Notes: a model not told the origin generated them from the sequence alone. Counted from the first letter of the stretch, positions 31,963-42,888 are shown. The stretch is 64,000 nucleotides of DNA from Limnephilus marmoratus (GCA_917880885.1 OU862919.1:11674001-11738000), one strand, 5' to 3'. Numbers and translations: made by a program.

Positions 31963-32479
31963 TTTATAAACAAGTAAAGTGGTTAAAACTAAGTATTTTA
32001 GTAATTCTGAATTCATTTACCGACTATAATGCCATTTCACACACATCGCTTCATTCACATTCATGCATAATCTAATGTCACGATCCTACTCCACACTAGC
32101 ACTAGATCGATATTGCCATGTCTTCTGGCATTCCGACATCATTTTTCCGTTAATTTCCGTCTTACATAATTTCGTGCGATTATTAATACTACTACATAGG
32201 TAACTCTGAAATCAGCATTGTTGGGAAATTAAATTATAAGATTGCAATCAATCTCACAATCAATAATAAAGTAATGAAAATGCTTGGGATTCATTCTTCG
32301 AAATTCCAGGGGTTTTAGAAATATTTCAATTTTAAAAATTTTCTATCCTTAGTACGTAGTCGAGTCGAATATAACTCCTTTATCTGTTCCCCCCCATTTT
32401 AAAGTACATTCAGATTCAATCGAAAAAATTCAACACGAATTCCAGAGACACATTAATTTTAAACTCGTATTCCCATTGA
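31963..32479. other. Intergenic, no gene seen
   Basis: AT-rich spacer; no feature recognised. Confidence 0.5.
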
Positions 32480-32886
32480 AAACATAAACTATAATAACTC
32501 GATGAAAGAATTAAATTTATTAAGACTCTCAGATCGAAGAATTATATCCGAATTAATATTTATGTTCACAATTGTAAATGGTACAATAGACAGTCCCGAT
32601 TTAATTAATCCATTACATATACCCACAAGAGCCACTCGTTCTAAAATCCTGTTTGATTGCAACAACAGGACTGAGTGTACGAAACACTCGCTTGTACCTA
32701 GGTTACATGAAGCTGCTAATATATATTCAGATGTGGCAGATCTATTTAACAGTACGGAAGATAGGTACAAGAGATCTATGCTATAATTTTTTTTAAATCT
32801 ATATTAATTTTATTTGTTCTGGTGTCACTTCTCAATTTAATCGGTGTTAATGGTATATTTATACCGTTGGTATTAAATAAATAAAT
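32480..32886 (+). pseudogene. LINE 3' end with C-terminal coding
   Basis: Plus frame 32502-32786 (94 codons) encodes MFTIVNGTIDSPDLINPLHI, PTRATRSK and RTECTKHSLVPRLHEAAN. This is the C-terminal signature of several insect LINEs (FxxKIVNGxIDSPxLL, VPxRxTR, RTNxxxxSPLxRL). A short 3' UTR ends in AAATAAATAAATG, a LINE tail. 5'-truncated. Confidence 0.75.
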
Positions 32887-33987
32887 GAATCGATTGTTGT
32901 ATACTTATATTGATAAGTATTATTAAATCGTTGATTGATGTTCAGAGAATCGTAATACTTATATTTATGAAGAAAGAAAAAGGCTGATCAGTTTTGTATG
33001 TACCTATTTTTTTTTACAAAAATTGAATGACTTACCTAGTTCTTTCATTCAAAAATGCAAAGAAAACAACTTAAACAATTCCCCAAATTTTAGTGCTACA
33101 CCTAGTTAAGTCTAGTTGCCTGATTGAAACATGGAAATACACTTGATGTAACTAGCGTTACCTAATTTTAGAATTAAACGATACCGTTTTATGGGAATAC
33201 CCATAAAAAACAAATTCAAATAACTTGATGATTCCAATGGTTATGATTTTTGAAGAATACAAAAAGTAGTGATGTTTTTGGAATGTAACGCTAAAACGCT
33301 GGTTTCGGAGTTACTTAGATGTAGTAATTACCCCACGATATTACATAATGTTCCCTTTTCTATGTTATGTGCAAACTATCAAATCGTCCGTTTCTGAACC
33401 TTGTTCATCAAACTTGCACTATTTTCCAATGTCTTTGATAAGTTCATTAGCGAAAACTATATTCAGTCCTCCATTTTGTTGAATTTAAGTTGCTGGACGG
33501 TTAGTTAGTTGCCAACAATAAAGAATCTTATTTACAAGGAATCTTTCGCCAGAAATGTCAAATAATATTTTGTACGACTTTTTTATACCCCAGCATCGCA
33601 TCTTTTAATAGCGAAATGTTTTCCTCGATCTCGGCTTACATGAATAATTCATTAAATTAAGGCCTGCGACAAAATAGCATCATTTTATAACATAATCATT
33701 TATCACATGTAACAAAAGAACATGCCCAAAATAATTCATCTTTGCAGATGCTGAAATTTTCCATTTATCCTGTGGTCAATTTTCTGAATGCGTTTTGGAA
33801 ATAATTAAAACACAAAGTCAATTACGATCTTCTTATTTCTTCTATGTATAAGATCCTTTTATTTTAATTTTAGTTTTTCCTTCATATTTAATATATTTAA
33901 AAAAATTGTATTAATAATAAATTTGTTTTATAGAGAAATTTCACTAGTGTATGCAACTCAGTCAATATGTTTTCAATTTGGGAGGCA
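32887..33987. other. Intergenic, no gene seen
   Basis: AT-rich; no open frame or repeat recognised. Confidence 0.5.
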
Positions 33988-34103
33988 GGTATGGGTATCG
34001 TCGTCCCTGGAACCATTTGTTGGATAACCAACACCTCTGACATAGGTTACCCTAAGCGATTCGCTACGTTTGGTGACTTAGCAGGGGTGTCCGGGTTCAT
34101 TAG
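33988..34103 (+). mobile_element. SINE-T head, left part of a split copy
   Basis: Matches the first 120 bases of the copy at 1743 (AACCAACACCTCTGACATA, CGCTACGTTTGGTGACTTAG). The rest of the SINE resumes at 35395, after LINE-R copy 2. Confidence 0.8.
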
Positions 34104-35392
34104 ATTTTTTTTTTTACATTAACTCCACACAGGAGGCCCTGAGGAAAATAACTTCCCTCAGGGCCTATGTCATCTTTGAAGACGCTCTGTGGAGGGTCTT
34201 TTTGAGGAAAGGAAGGAGGATGTTGTAGGAGGGAGGAAACAGAGGCCGGCAAATCGTTCCACAGCCGAGCCGTAGAACTCAAGAACGAGTCATAGAAACG
34301 ACCCGTTCTCATGTGACTAATGTCAACTAATGTGACTTAGGCTGATTAATTTTCATGTGCCTAGTAGAACGGTTCGTCAGATTGTACCTTACCATTGTAA
34401 CAATTCAGGTACCAATTCAGAAATAAACTCAGTAATGAACCGACTGCACAGTACAAGGAATAAATATTACATGAATACCAACGGTACTGAAAGTCTATCA
34501 ACCTATAAAAACATTGTCATTAAATCTGTATGTCTATCTAGATAAATTTGAAATGTTTATAAATTTTCAATATGTGTCGAATGTATATGAATGTGTATCC
34601 TTTATTTTATTCTGTTGCTTTTAAGCTGCAAGAAAATCACTTCTTTAAATGTATATGAATGTGTATTCTATAATTTACTCTTTTGTTTTAAGTTAAAAAA
34701 TCTATACTTGATACTTATTTAATTGTTATCTCTTAATTCTTTGATTATAACAAATGTATTTTTAATTTTATCATATGTAAAAGCCCTAATTGGGCGTGTA
34801 CAAATAAACAAATAAACAAACAAATAAACCATGTACAAATGTTGGGCGCGTGTTTGGCGTGTTTGGCGTGTTTCCCGACTATGCACCGGTGCCGAAGGGA
34901 TCAATGACGCTAGTTCCTCGGAGCATCTTCCATTGTAATACCGGTAGAACAAGGACAGCATTCCCACCTGACGCCTGTGCTCTAAAGATTGCAGTCCATC
35001 TGTTAAGATGGGATAATCTATCAAACGGACCGCCCGTTTCTGCACAGAGTCGAGGGTTTTTTTTAGGTATTTTGGAGCTCCAGACCAGAGGTGGCTGCAA
35101 AATTCAACCGTGGGGCACACTTGCGATTTGTACAGGGTTAGTAGTTGTGTACTATTAAAGTATCTGCGGGCCTTGTACAGTACGCCCAGTTTCTGAGAGT
35201 AACATAACTCTGGTTTCGATGGAGCCCCCGTACCTGAGCTGGTCACTTAGAGTTACACCAAGCATATCGATGGAGATGTTCAGAAGATTGCTTCCGTTGA
35301 AGGAGACTAGATTTTCATTTCGATCCCTTTTAGACGTTATCAAACATGATTGGGTCTTTGAAACATTAAATTGATTAATGACCATAAACATT
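34104..35392 (-). mobile_element. LINE-R copy 2, inserted in SINE-T
   Basis: Minus-strand, 5'-truncated LINE with poly(A) (plus-strand T-run at 34104). Its tail and C-terminal sequence are highly similar to copy 1 (16941-18308). It keeps the C-terminal end that copy 1 lost: RTGRFYDSFLSSTARLWNDL at 34312-34100. The reverse transcriptase part spans 35380-34830 in two frames (SLVSFNGSN-like, IDMLGVTLSDQLRYGG, LYKSQVCPTVEFCSHLWSG). CATTA occurs at both junctions, a possible target duplication. It is interrupted at 34327-34828 by another LINE end. Confidence 0.85.
34327..34828 (+). mobile_element. LINE 3' end nested inside LINE-R copy 2
   Basis: Absent from LINE-R copy 1, where the flanking bases are contiguous (near 17041). 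The start encodes PSRTVRQ and NSVMNRLHSTRNKYY, a C-terminal LINE signature. The end is AAGCCCTAATTGGGCGTG followed by AATAAAC repeats, a jockey-like 3' terminus. The third level of a nest: SINE-T, LINE-R, this fragment. Confidence 0.75.
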
Positions 35393-35394
35393 AA

Positions 35395-35705
35395 ATGAGG
35401 TTTTTCCGGGTCTTGGCGGCAATTGCGCTTACCCAACTACTGCTTGGAGGGCCAGGTCGGGAGAGACTGGTTGAGGGAGACCTTTTAACCTCTCCAGCAT
35501 CGCCTTACACCGCAGTGGGAGGGATGAATTCATGTGTCCGAAACTCCTGGACACACTGATACCCAGATTCCTACCAGCTCTTTTTTCATCGCAGAATTTC
35601 TCCTCCTCCCTTTCTTTAAAAAAAAAATCTTCCACACGGCATCTCCACAGATGACACAGGTCCTGAGAGAAATTATTTTCCTTTGTGGAGCTAATGTAAA
35701 ATAAT
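35395..35705 (+). mobile_element. SINE-T, right part of a split copy
   Basis: Continues the SINE begun at 33988: ATGAGG, GGTCTTGGCGGCAATTG, GGGAGAGACTGGTTGAGG and the tail ATGACACAGGTCCTGAGAG to GAGCTAATGTAAAA. Matches 1860-2160. Confidence 0.8.
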
Positions 35706-36812
35706 GTAATATTATATAAAATATGTGTATATTTGTATCTTAAAGGATAAACCACACATAGTTTTAGACTTAGCCATGGACTTACATGGTTTAAGCTCTG
35801 TACACACATGGCTATAAAATATAAAAGATCATCGCACGCAAATAACGCTCTCTATACAATCCCTTCAGCCGTTCACACCTAAGCGTTTTAAGCGCAGATG
35901 AACCATAGGCAATACAGATCTTACGCCGTAACCACTCCCGATGCTATAAGCGAAAAGTTATGCGCCCCCTCTTCGACGAAAACAGGAGAGGGGGCCCATT
36001 TTAATTACGGAGCTGCCTAGACCGGTGAATGACAGGTGTCATTTTAATATTTATTTATTTATTTTAGTAGCACAAATATAAAAGAAATATATTTTATTAA
36101 AAATACGTTAATAATTAACGTACAACAGCAACACCAACGTTCACATTAATTAACATTTACTTAATGTGAAGGTTGTTGTTGCCTTTTTGCTTCTAAATGG
36201 ATAGCACTGAATTAGTGAAAATGATAAATTATCAAGTCCCCAACAATCATAATACTAGACTCCATGCTCTATTTAACATAGTTGTTTCTCGCACTAATTT
36301 TATGTTTAACTCTTGTCTTCAGAGATTGCAGCGTGTGGGGAATGAAACTTGTTGTATTGACATATTTTTTTTATAAAAACATTGCTTCTTTTAAAAAACG
36401 TATATGTATACAGATGCAAAAATCCTTAAATGTTCCAGATTGTTAACAGTAACAAATTTAATACCAACTGCTCTGTAACTACTTTCACAGTACCTACTTA
36501 TTTATTTATATATGGAATTGCTGTGTTCCTCTTTTTTTTTTTTTTTTCATAATAACAAACTTACATAAAAATTCTTAAATGATTAAAATTACCTGTACCT
36601 TTGTACCTTTTATTATTTTACATATTAATAACTATTAATAACAAACTTATGTGCATTTATAATAGCACAAAAAAATGTTTAAATAACAAGAAATTTACCG
36701 ATTTTTATATTAACCGCAAAAAAAATGTTTTACACCTCTGCCAACTGGTTTGCTTCGAGTATATTTGTAATAATATTTTGTGTAATATTGTGACAATAAT
36801 TTCTGAAACTAC
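35706..36812. other. Intergenic with a hairpin
   Basis: No gene. At about 36122-36183 CAACAGCAACACCAACG and ACATTAA form an imperfect hairpin with the complementary run after 36165. A T-rich tract lies at 36528-36548. Confidence 0.45.
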
Positions 36813-36990
36813 TGTTTATTTATTTATTTATATCTATATATATTACAGTTTTTACCTTATTATAAACATCTTTACATAATATATTTTGAAAAAAAAAGTT
36901 TTTACATATTAATATTTCATTTCATTATGTTGGGTGTAAGGTAGGTTTGAGAAGGTGAAACTGTTGGTTGATAATATTGTATGTTTCGTG

Positions 36991-37024
36991 AACACCTCAC
37001 TAGGAGAACCTGTGCTGAGGTGTT
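36991..37024 (-). promoter_or_regulatory. LINE-1 3' UTR stem-loop
   Basis: AACACCTCA and TGAGGTGTT flank a loop containing ACAGGTTCTCCTAG. A similar stem-loop with loop ACAGGCTCCTAGTCCTAG lies in the 3' UTR of LINE-2 (50953-50986). Conservation between diverged elements suggests recognition by the reverse transcriptase. Confidence 0.6.
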
Positions 37025-37228
37025 TACGTGTTTATGATTAAGTGTGACAAGTACAGGTATTTATGCGTTGTAGTAGAAAGTTAGTTTTTTTATCTTATTT
37101 TTTTACATTTTAGTGATAATTGCACATTGAATATTTAGAAGAAAAAAAAATACGTATAAGGTATATATATGTACATATGAATAGTTGGTAAATTCTTGAA
37201 AGACATGTTTATTTATTTTATAGTTTGG

Positions 37229-40200
37229 TTAAGTTTGGTTAGGGATTAAAGTATTTTGTATAAAGTGAATATCTTGATTTTTGATCCAGGCTGTGATATG
37301 TATTTTGTGAATGTTGGTAGATGTATTTGCAGTTAGGAGTTGTTTCAGAGTAATGGGCATATAATTAAAAAGTTTGGTTGCATAATACTGAAAATGTCTT
37401 TGTCCGTGAGTGGTGTGTGTTATCGGTATGTTCAGGGTTATATTTGTTAAGGACCGGGTTTTTATTATTGTTTTTGGTTGGATTGGAATATGGAGTTTGT
37501 TTTGGAGGAAGTATAGCAGAGCAGATTTGGCATAAAGTTGTTTTATTGACATGACTTCTAATGTTTTGTATATTTCGCTTGAATGTGTGTAGAAAGGCAC
37601 TTGAAGGATTAGTTTAATTATCGCCTTTTGTATCTTTTGAATTGGGTCAATTGCTATATTTGTAGCACTTCCCCAAGCCAGTATTCCATATGTGGCAATG
37701 GATTGACAAAGGGCAAAGTATATGGATCTGAGTATTGTCAGTGGGAAAATGTTTTTAATCGATTTTATTAGGTACATGACTCCTTTTAGTTTATTTGTGA
37801 TGAAAGTTATGTGGTCAGTCCAGCGTAAGTGTGTATCAATAATAACCCCTAGGTATTTTGTTTGTTTGACCCTTTCTATATGCTCGCATTGACAATTGGA
37901 TGAAGTTTGTTCACAGTCATGCAGAAACAGGTCTATGTTTGATGGAGGTTGACTTCTTTGTGTAATACTATGTGTGATGTATTTTGTTTTAATTGTATTA
38001 ACGGTAAGAGTATTACTGTTAAGCCATTTTTTGACAATTGACAAACTTTTTTCAGCTATTATGAAGACATCTTTCCATGTGGCTGCTTGACAGAGAAGAA
38101 CTGTATCGTCAGCGAAGGTCACGATTTTACCTTCAATTTCAATGTCACACAGATCGTTTATGTAGATGAGGAATAATAAAGGGCCAAGTACACTCCCCTG
38201 TGGGACTCCGTACGTAATTAAAAGCGGTTCACTTATCTTGTTATCAATTTTAACTTGTTGAGTTCGGTCAGACATGAAGCTTTTGATTAAGTCGAATTCT
38301 ACTCCGTTAATACCAATGTTTTTTAACTTATTGAAAAGTTTTTCGTGTGAGATTGTGTCGAAGGCTTTACATAGGTCTAAAAAAATTGAAATAACTTTTT
38401 TTTTAGCATCAAGATTACGTGTAATGAAGTCCGTTACAGTAGCTATTGCATGTTCTGTGCTTCTGTTTTTCCTGAATCCATGTTGGTTCATCGATAGTAA
38501 TTGTTTGGTTTCCAGATAGTGTTGAAGCTGTTTCTTAATAGTTTTTTCCAGAATTTTTGAAAAGGTATTTAGTAGCGTAATGGGTCTGTAGTTGTTTATG
38601 TTATTTTTTTGTCCTGATTTAAAAATTGGAATGACAAGACCTTTTTTTAGTAAGCTAGGAAAAATTCCTTCTTTTAGACTAAGATTAATTAAGTACGTGA
38701 GTGGTTGGAGTAGTTGTTGGCTTACTGTTAAGATTGTTTTGGAATCTACACCATCGGGTCCCGTTGTTGTGTTATTCTTTAGTGATTGAATTATTTTATT
38801 GGTGTCTTCTAGTGAAATATTTTGTAATTTGAAGTGTCTGTTGCTATTTTCATTGCTGTTGTTAGTGGCAGTGTTTTGGGATTCCTGAATATCTTGGAGA
38901 GGCTGTGATTTTTTTATGTTTTCAGCTAGACTAGCTCCTATATTAGTGTAGTGCTTGTTAATGTAATTGAGGATAAGTGTAGGATTGTCATGGAAGTGGA
39001 TTTCTTCATTATCAATAAGTAATTTTTTTATGGTATCCTCTTTGTTCTTCTGTGAATGCGTACTTTCCCTCAAAATTGACCATACGCTTTTAGGGTCATA
39101 GTTTGCTGCTATAAGTTTGTTTCGATAATATAATTCTTTTGCTTTTCGTATTATTAGAGAACAAATATTTCTGTACCTTTTGTAGAAGAAATAAAGAGGA
39201 GTGTCATAAGGGTTCAGTTTAATTTGTTTGTGTAGTTTGTCCCTTTTTTTAATACTATTTATAATGCTTTGGGTAATCCATTTTTTAAGTCTTACTTTGC
39301 GGTGTGGGATAGGTATGTATATCGTTTTGGTATTTTGGGTAATGAGAATTTGTAGATGTGTTATGAAGAAATTCCAGGCTTCTTCTGCCGAGTTAAATTT
39401 TGTAAGATGTTCCCATGTTTGTTTTTCTAAACATTGATTTAGATTGAGGTAATCAATTATTTTTTTTGCAGTGTTATTTTGGAAAGTTGAGTTTCTAGTT
39501 GGCGAAGTCAGGCCTATCATAGTAGTGTAGTGATCTGTGATTGTGGATTCGTATACAGCACTACATATTTGACTTTTTGATTTAACCATACAGTGATCTA
39601 TACATGATTCTGAATCTTTGGTTACTCTGGTAGGAGTGTTAATGGTGCTTATAATGCTATGTTCCAGAAGCATCAGTTGGTAATCAATATTTTGAGGGTG
39701 GCCATTAGGAAGTATATTTATGTTTAGATCACCAGCTATGATGATGTTTTTGTATGAAGTGAGTTTTTTTAGGTGAGAATCCAGAGCTATTATAAATGGT
39801 GTAATGTTATGTGTGGATGGTGATCTATATATGGCGAGGGCACACGTATCTGAGTCGATGATTATTTGTAGACAGTTATTATTTATCAAGTCGATTTCTG
39901 AAACAGACACGTTTAGACTATCATGTATGTATACAACAATCCCATCATTTTGATTATTATTTTTTAATGTGTGATACGCAGTATAATTTTTTTTATGTTT
40001 TGTTGTAAAAGTTGTTGATATCCAGCATTCCGTTAGGATTATAATTTTGAAATCTGTTTTAAAATTGTTTAAGAGAATGTCAAGTTCGTCATAGTTATGA
40101 TTTAGAGATCTTATATTTTGATTAAGTAGTGTAAGAGAGCCTGGATTGTTAAAAATAGAATCACATAGTTTTGTGTCATTGGTTGTATGATGTTGATGAG

Positions 40201-40234
40201 AACTATTCAAATTAATTGAGAGAAGATCAGCCAT
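37229..40234 (-). CDS. LINE-1 ORF2: endonuclease-reverse transcriptase
   Basis: 1,001 codons. N-terminal endonuclease/exonuclease/phosphatase domain (about residues 30-240): LNQNIRSLNHNYDELDIL, catalytic Glu in LTECWI, GDLNIN (168-171), SCIDHC and TDHY. The reverse transcriptase follows (about 500-760): VIPIFKSGQKNNINNYRPI, NQHGFRKNRSTEHA, motif A FLDLCKAFDTISH (KAFD 623-626), GVPQGSVLGPLLFLIYIND and motif C FADD (707-710). The C-terminal part has CQSIATYGILAWGSATNIAI. It would nick target DNA and copy LINE RNA there. It is a homologue of LINE-2 ORF2, with motif C at the same residue number. All catalytic residues appear present. Confidence 0.95.
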   Translation of the reverse strand: MADLLSINLNSSHQHHTTNDTKLCDSIFNNPGSLTLLNQNIRSLNHNYDELDILLNNFKTDFKIIILTECWISTTFTTKHKKNYTAYHTLKNNNQNDGIVVYIHDSLNVSVSEIDLINNNCLQIIIDSDTCALAIYRSPSTHNITPFIIALDSHLKKLTSYKNIIIAGDLNINILPNGHPQNIDYQLMLLEHSIISTINTPTRVTKDSESCIDHCMVKSKSQICSAVYESTITDHYTTMIGLTSPTRNSTFQNNTAKKIIDYLNLNQCLEKQTWEHLTKFNSAEEAWNFFITHLQILITQNTKTIYIPIPHRKVRLKKWITQSIINSIKKRDKLHKQIKLNPYDTPLYFFYKRYRNICSLIIRKAKELYYRNKLIAANYDPKSVWSILRESTHSQKNKEDTIKKLLIDNEEIHFHDNPTLILNYINKHYTNIGASLAENIKKSQPLQDIQESQNTATNNSNENSNRHFKLQNISLEDTNKIIQSLKNNTTTGPDGVDSKTILTVSQQLLQPLTYLINLSLKEGIFPSLLKKGLVIPIFKSGQKNNINNYRPITLLNTFSKILEKTIKKQLQHYLETKQLLSMNQHGFRKNRSTEHAIATVTDFITRNLDAKKKVISIFLDLCKAFDTISHEKLFNKLKNIGINGVEFDLIKSFMSDRTQQVKIDNKISEPLLITYGVPQGSVLGPLLFLIYINDLCDIEIEGKIVTFADDTVLLCQAATWKDVFIIAEKSLSIVKKWLNSNTLTVNTIKTKYITHSITQRSQPPSNIDLFLHDCEQTSSNCQCEHIERVKQTKYLGVIIDTHLRWTDHITFITNKLKGVMYLIKSIKNIFPLTILRSIYFALCQSIATYGILAWGSATNIAIDPIQKIQKAIIKLILQVPFYTHSSEIYKTLEVMSIKQLYAKSALLYFLQNKLHIPIQPKTIIKTRSLTNITLNIPITHTTHGQRHFQYYATKLFNYMPITLKQLLTANTSTNIHKIHITAWIKNQDIHFIQNTLIPNQT

Positions 40235-40288
40235 GGTGTTTTGTAAATCAGGATAGTGTTTTTATAAGGTCTGAGTGACCTTTATTAG

Positions 40289-41119
40289 TTATATCATTTT
40301 TTTAAAATCATTTTCATGTTTAATTTGTACAGTTTTTTCCCCTGGTCCTTTCCTGACTAGTAGTTTGCCGGTTTTAAACCATACAAATTGGAACTTTTTA
40401 TCTTTTGCTGTTTGCTTTGTTTTCCACAGTAATTCTTTGTAGTATGGTGTTAGCACTTCACTTATGTATATGGGAGAGTTTGAACTTAATGATTTAGCCG
40501 CGTTTTTGAGCGTTAAGAAGGAGTCCCTTGTTTTTAAGCTATGGAAGGCAGCACGGAGTTTATCCGGGGTATTGTGTCTCCGGTCCTGTGTTGTGGTTAC
40601 CAGTCGTAAGTCCTGTGGTAGTAGGGGCATTCCCAGGGAGCTGGCTAACCGAAGTACCGCTTCCACAGGTGGTTCTCCCGGCTGCAACTTTACACCCGCC
40701 ATCTCTAAGCTATCAGAGAGCTTCTCCTGCTCTATTTCAGCTATACGACATTCCAGAGAAGAGATTCTAATATTTTGATTTTCGTTCTCTTCGCGTAGGA
40801 ATTTTGTTTCCTTGTGAAGGTCTTCCATTTTTTTGAATCTTAATAGCAGATCTTCGTATTGGTTGCAGATAAAATCACTTGACCTCTTCAGGTCATTGAT
40901 TTCATCTGTAAACATTTTTTTTATTTCAGTAATTTTAGCATCGAAGTGTTTCGTAAGGCGCTCATAGAGGAAATTACTATCTTCATTAGATTTTGATGCG
41001 TCACTAGTATTTGTATTCTGTGGGGTATCCTTGATTTTTGGTTTGGAGGCAGTCTTGATTAAAGGTGCGTCATTTTCGTCTGCGTCGCCAGATGACGCCG
41101 GTTTTCGTTGTCTGCTCAT
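40289..41119 (-). CDS. LINE-1 ORF1: coiled-coil, FP-like C-terminus
   Basis: 276 codons. The Lys/Ser/Asp-rich N-terminus is probably disordered. Residues about 50-150 are heptad-rich (a likely trimerising coiled coil). The C-terminal half (EVLTPYYKELLWKTKQTAKD, FQFVWFKTGKLLVRK) resembles the baculovirus FP-type domain found in ORF1 of several insect LINEs. It probably binds LINE RNA as a chaperone. The start ATG was chosen as the first in a frame open to the stop at 40289. LINE-2 has a broken counterpart with the same LLWKTKQKAKEAKFQFVWF block. Confidence 0.85.
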   Translation of the reverse strand: MSRQRKPASSGDADENDAPLIKTASKPKIKDTPQNTNTSDASKSNEDSNFLYERLTKHFDAKITEIKKMFTDEINDLKRSSDFICNQYEDLLLRFKKMEDLHKETKFLREENENQNIRISSLECRIAEIEQEKLSDSLEMAGVKLQPGEPPVEAVLRLASSLGMPLLPQDLRLVTTTQDRRHNTPDKLRAAFHSLKTRDSFLTLKNAAKSLSSNSPIYISEVLTPYYKELLWKTKQTAKDKKFQFVWFKTGKLLVRKGPGEKTVQIKHENDFKKMI

Positions 41120-41227
41120 TTTGATTTTTGATTTTGAGATATGTGGACAGATGGTGCTAATCGTTATTTCAAATTATATTAATAAAAGGATTAATTAATA
41201 ATAAAAGAAGAAATAACAAAAATTTCT

Positions 41228-41298
41228 GGATGTACTCGGTTTCGAACTGACGCCAGCAGAACTAGAGTCAAACACGCTAACCACTGGTCCACTCCGGG
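41228..41298 (-). repeat. tRNA-like sequence (pseudogene or SINE head)
   Basis: On the minus strand TGGACCAGTGG (A box) and GTTCGAAAC (B box) are spaced as in a tRNA, but acceptor and T stems do not pair. It lies just beyond the 5' end of LINE-1. Confidence 0.45.
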
Positions 41299-41849
41299 TA
41301 TGTCCGTAGGTGCCTTTTAATCACAATATAAACTGTAAAGTTCTCTAGATGTCATTATGAATTATATTGTACCGAACTTAATGTCACTGGAATGTTCGTT
41401 TCTTCACTTATTAAATTGTTATTTTTTTGTACAATTAATCTCGAATCACTAGATTTATTTTGTAATTCACTTAGTTATTGTTTTTTATTAGAGATTTACA
41501 CAGGTACAATTATAATAGTGATTTGTTGTTAGTTAATTATTGTATTTCACTGTATTCACTTCAGATTACCAACTATGAATAATTATGGATTTTGGCAACG
41601 GAATCACTTTTTTTAATACAAAAATAAGCGTAGGCACGCGTGGTAGTATGTTAAATATTTTCTGCACTTTTTACTATTTCGCTATGGGTTCTAATTAGAT
41701 TTATTTTATTTTTTTATCTTTGTTATGAGAGATCGTCTGACTGTCACTGAGTGTGTTGTTGTAATGTAGGTGGGTGGTTTGGTATATTTATGTACTGTAG
41801 CCTAAGACCAAATACGAATATGCTGGTTGTACTCCTTTGTAACAAATTA
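41299..41849. other. Intergenic, no gene seen
   Basis: AT-rich spacer; nothing recognised. Confidence 0.5.
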
Positions 41850-42027
41850 TATATCAAATACTCATACCTACTTGTGTTGTGCCAACTTATGTCTGTCATG
41901 CTCTGTTAATTATTTTATGTACTATATACTTGTTATGATTCTACATCCTTGTTATAATGCTCCTGTACAATTTACCTTACATGTAAAAGCAGTCAAGGCG
42001 TAAACAAATAAATAAATAAATTAGTGA
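41850..42027 (+). repeat. LINE 3' terminus
   Basis: Ends TGTAAAAGCAGTCAAGGCG followed by AAATAAATAAATAAA, the type of terminus seen at 34790-34828. No coding part is retained. Confidence 0.55.
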
Positions 42028-42490
42028 TATTCGGGTTGATGTTATTACTAAGTAATCTCAAATCGGATTCCACTTGTAATCTGTTTCTGTATTTGTTTTC
42101 AGTATATACAAGAGCAGAGAATGCCTTTTTACAAAGGTATGTGGTTGTGAAAAACAGTAAATGTTTCAGTGCTTCTTCTGATATTTCCTTATAATCAAAA
42201 ACCTGATAAAGACGATTATTTGAAATTACGTTTCAAAGCTGAATCACAAGATATTTCTATGACTTGGTTTTCCTGTGCCTTTGTCAAGCCAGTAAAATCA
42301 GTAACATCTGAGTTGAAAAGGTCCAATATCTAATTTTTATTTTTGTCGGTACTAGAAAATAATCTCGAAACGAAGACGCGTAGCGATTACGAGACTTTTG
42401 GTGGCATTTAATCATTATTAATTATGATTGAATGAGACTGTGGACCCCCAGACCCCCAAGGGTCTGCGGACCACAGGTTAAGAAACACTT
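42028..42490 (-). pseudogene. hAT transposase C-terminal remnant
   Basis: Minus strand gives SEEALKHLLFFTTTYLCKKA, FSALVYTENKYRNRLQVESD and LRLLSN, the hAT C-terminal dimerisation region of ZBED-type transposases (TTYLCExxFSAL, KxRNRLxxExDLRLxLS). Upstream on that strand, after stops, are TDFTGLTKAQENQVIEIS and then a terminal sequence TTTCTTAACCTGTGGTCCGC near 42490. Most of the transposase, including the catalytic core, is deleted. Confidence 0.75.
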
Positions 42491-42888
42491 CTTTAGGGTA
42501 CAGATATGTTTTGTATAAATATATTTTTCCCAAAAAAAGCTAAATTAAATGTTTTCAAAATTAACATCCCTATAATTCCTTTTGCTTTGAGTCTCCAAAG
42601 CTTTTAAACCTCATTACTAAGCAATCATCATTTCAGTAGCGTCATCAGACGCCAATACTGAATCAACAATATTGAAAGCCTCCCTTCATCATAATAATGG
42701 ACACAGCCTTTACTGTGCATAATCATAGTAGATTAATTAAATGGATTATTCCAAAAGATTTGTAATCAAAATGCACGCGAACTGGCTTTTACGGCTCACA
42801 ACAGTACTGAATATTTAAAGACTAAACCAAATGAATGATTCCCCCTCCGCATGCCTGGTCAAATTAAACCACGAATATGGTCTGTAAG
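42491..42888. other. Intergenic, no gene seen
   Basis: No frame or repeat recognised between the hAT remnant and the SINE-T piece. Confidence 0.45.

Larger units (their letters stand above)
36813..41150 (-). mobile_element. LINE-1: non-LTR retrotransposon with both ORFs open
   Basis: On the minus strand: 5' region, ORF1 (41119-40289), 54-bp gap, ORF2 (40234-37229), then a 3' UTR with a stem-loop (37024-36991) and an AATA-repeat tail ending near 36813. Both frames lack stops, unlike every other LINE here, so this copy is young and may be competent. The domain set (coiled coil plus FP-like ORF1; apurinic-type endonuclease plus reverse transcriptase ORF2) fits the jockey/CR1 group. Exact ends are estimated. 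Confidence 0.88.
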
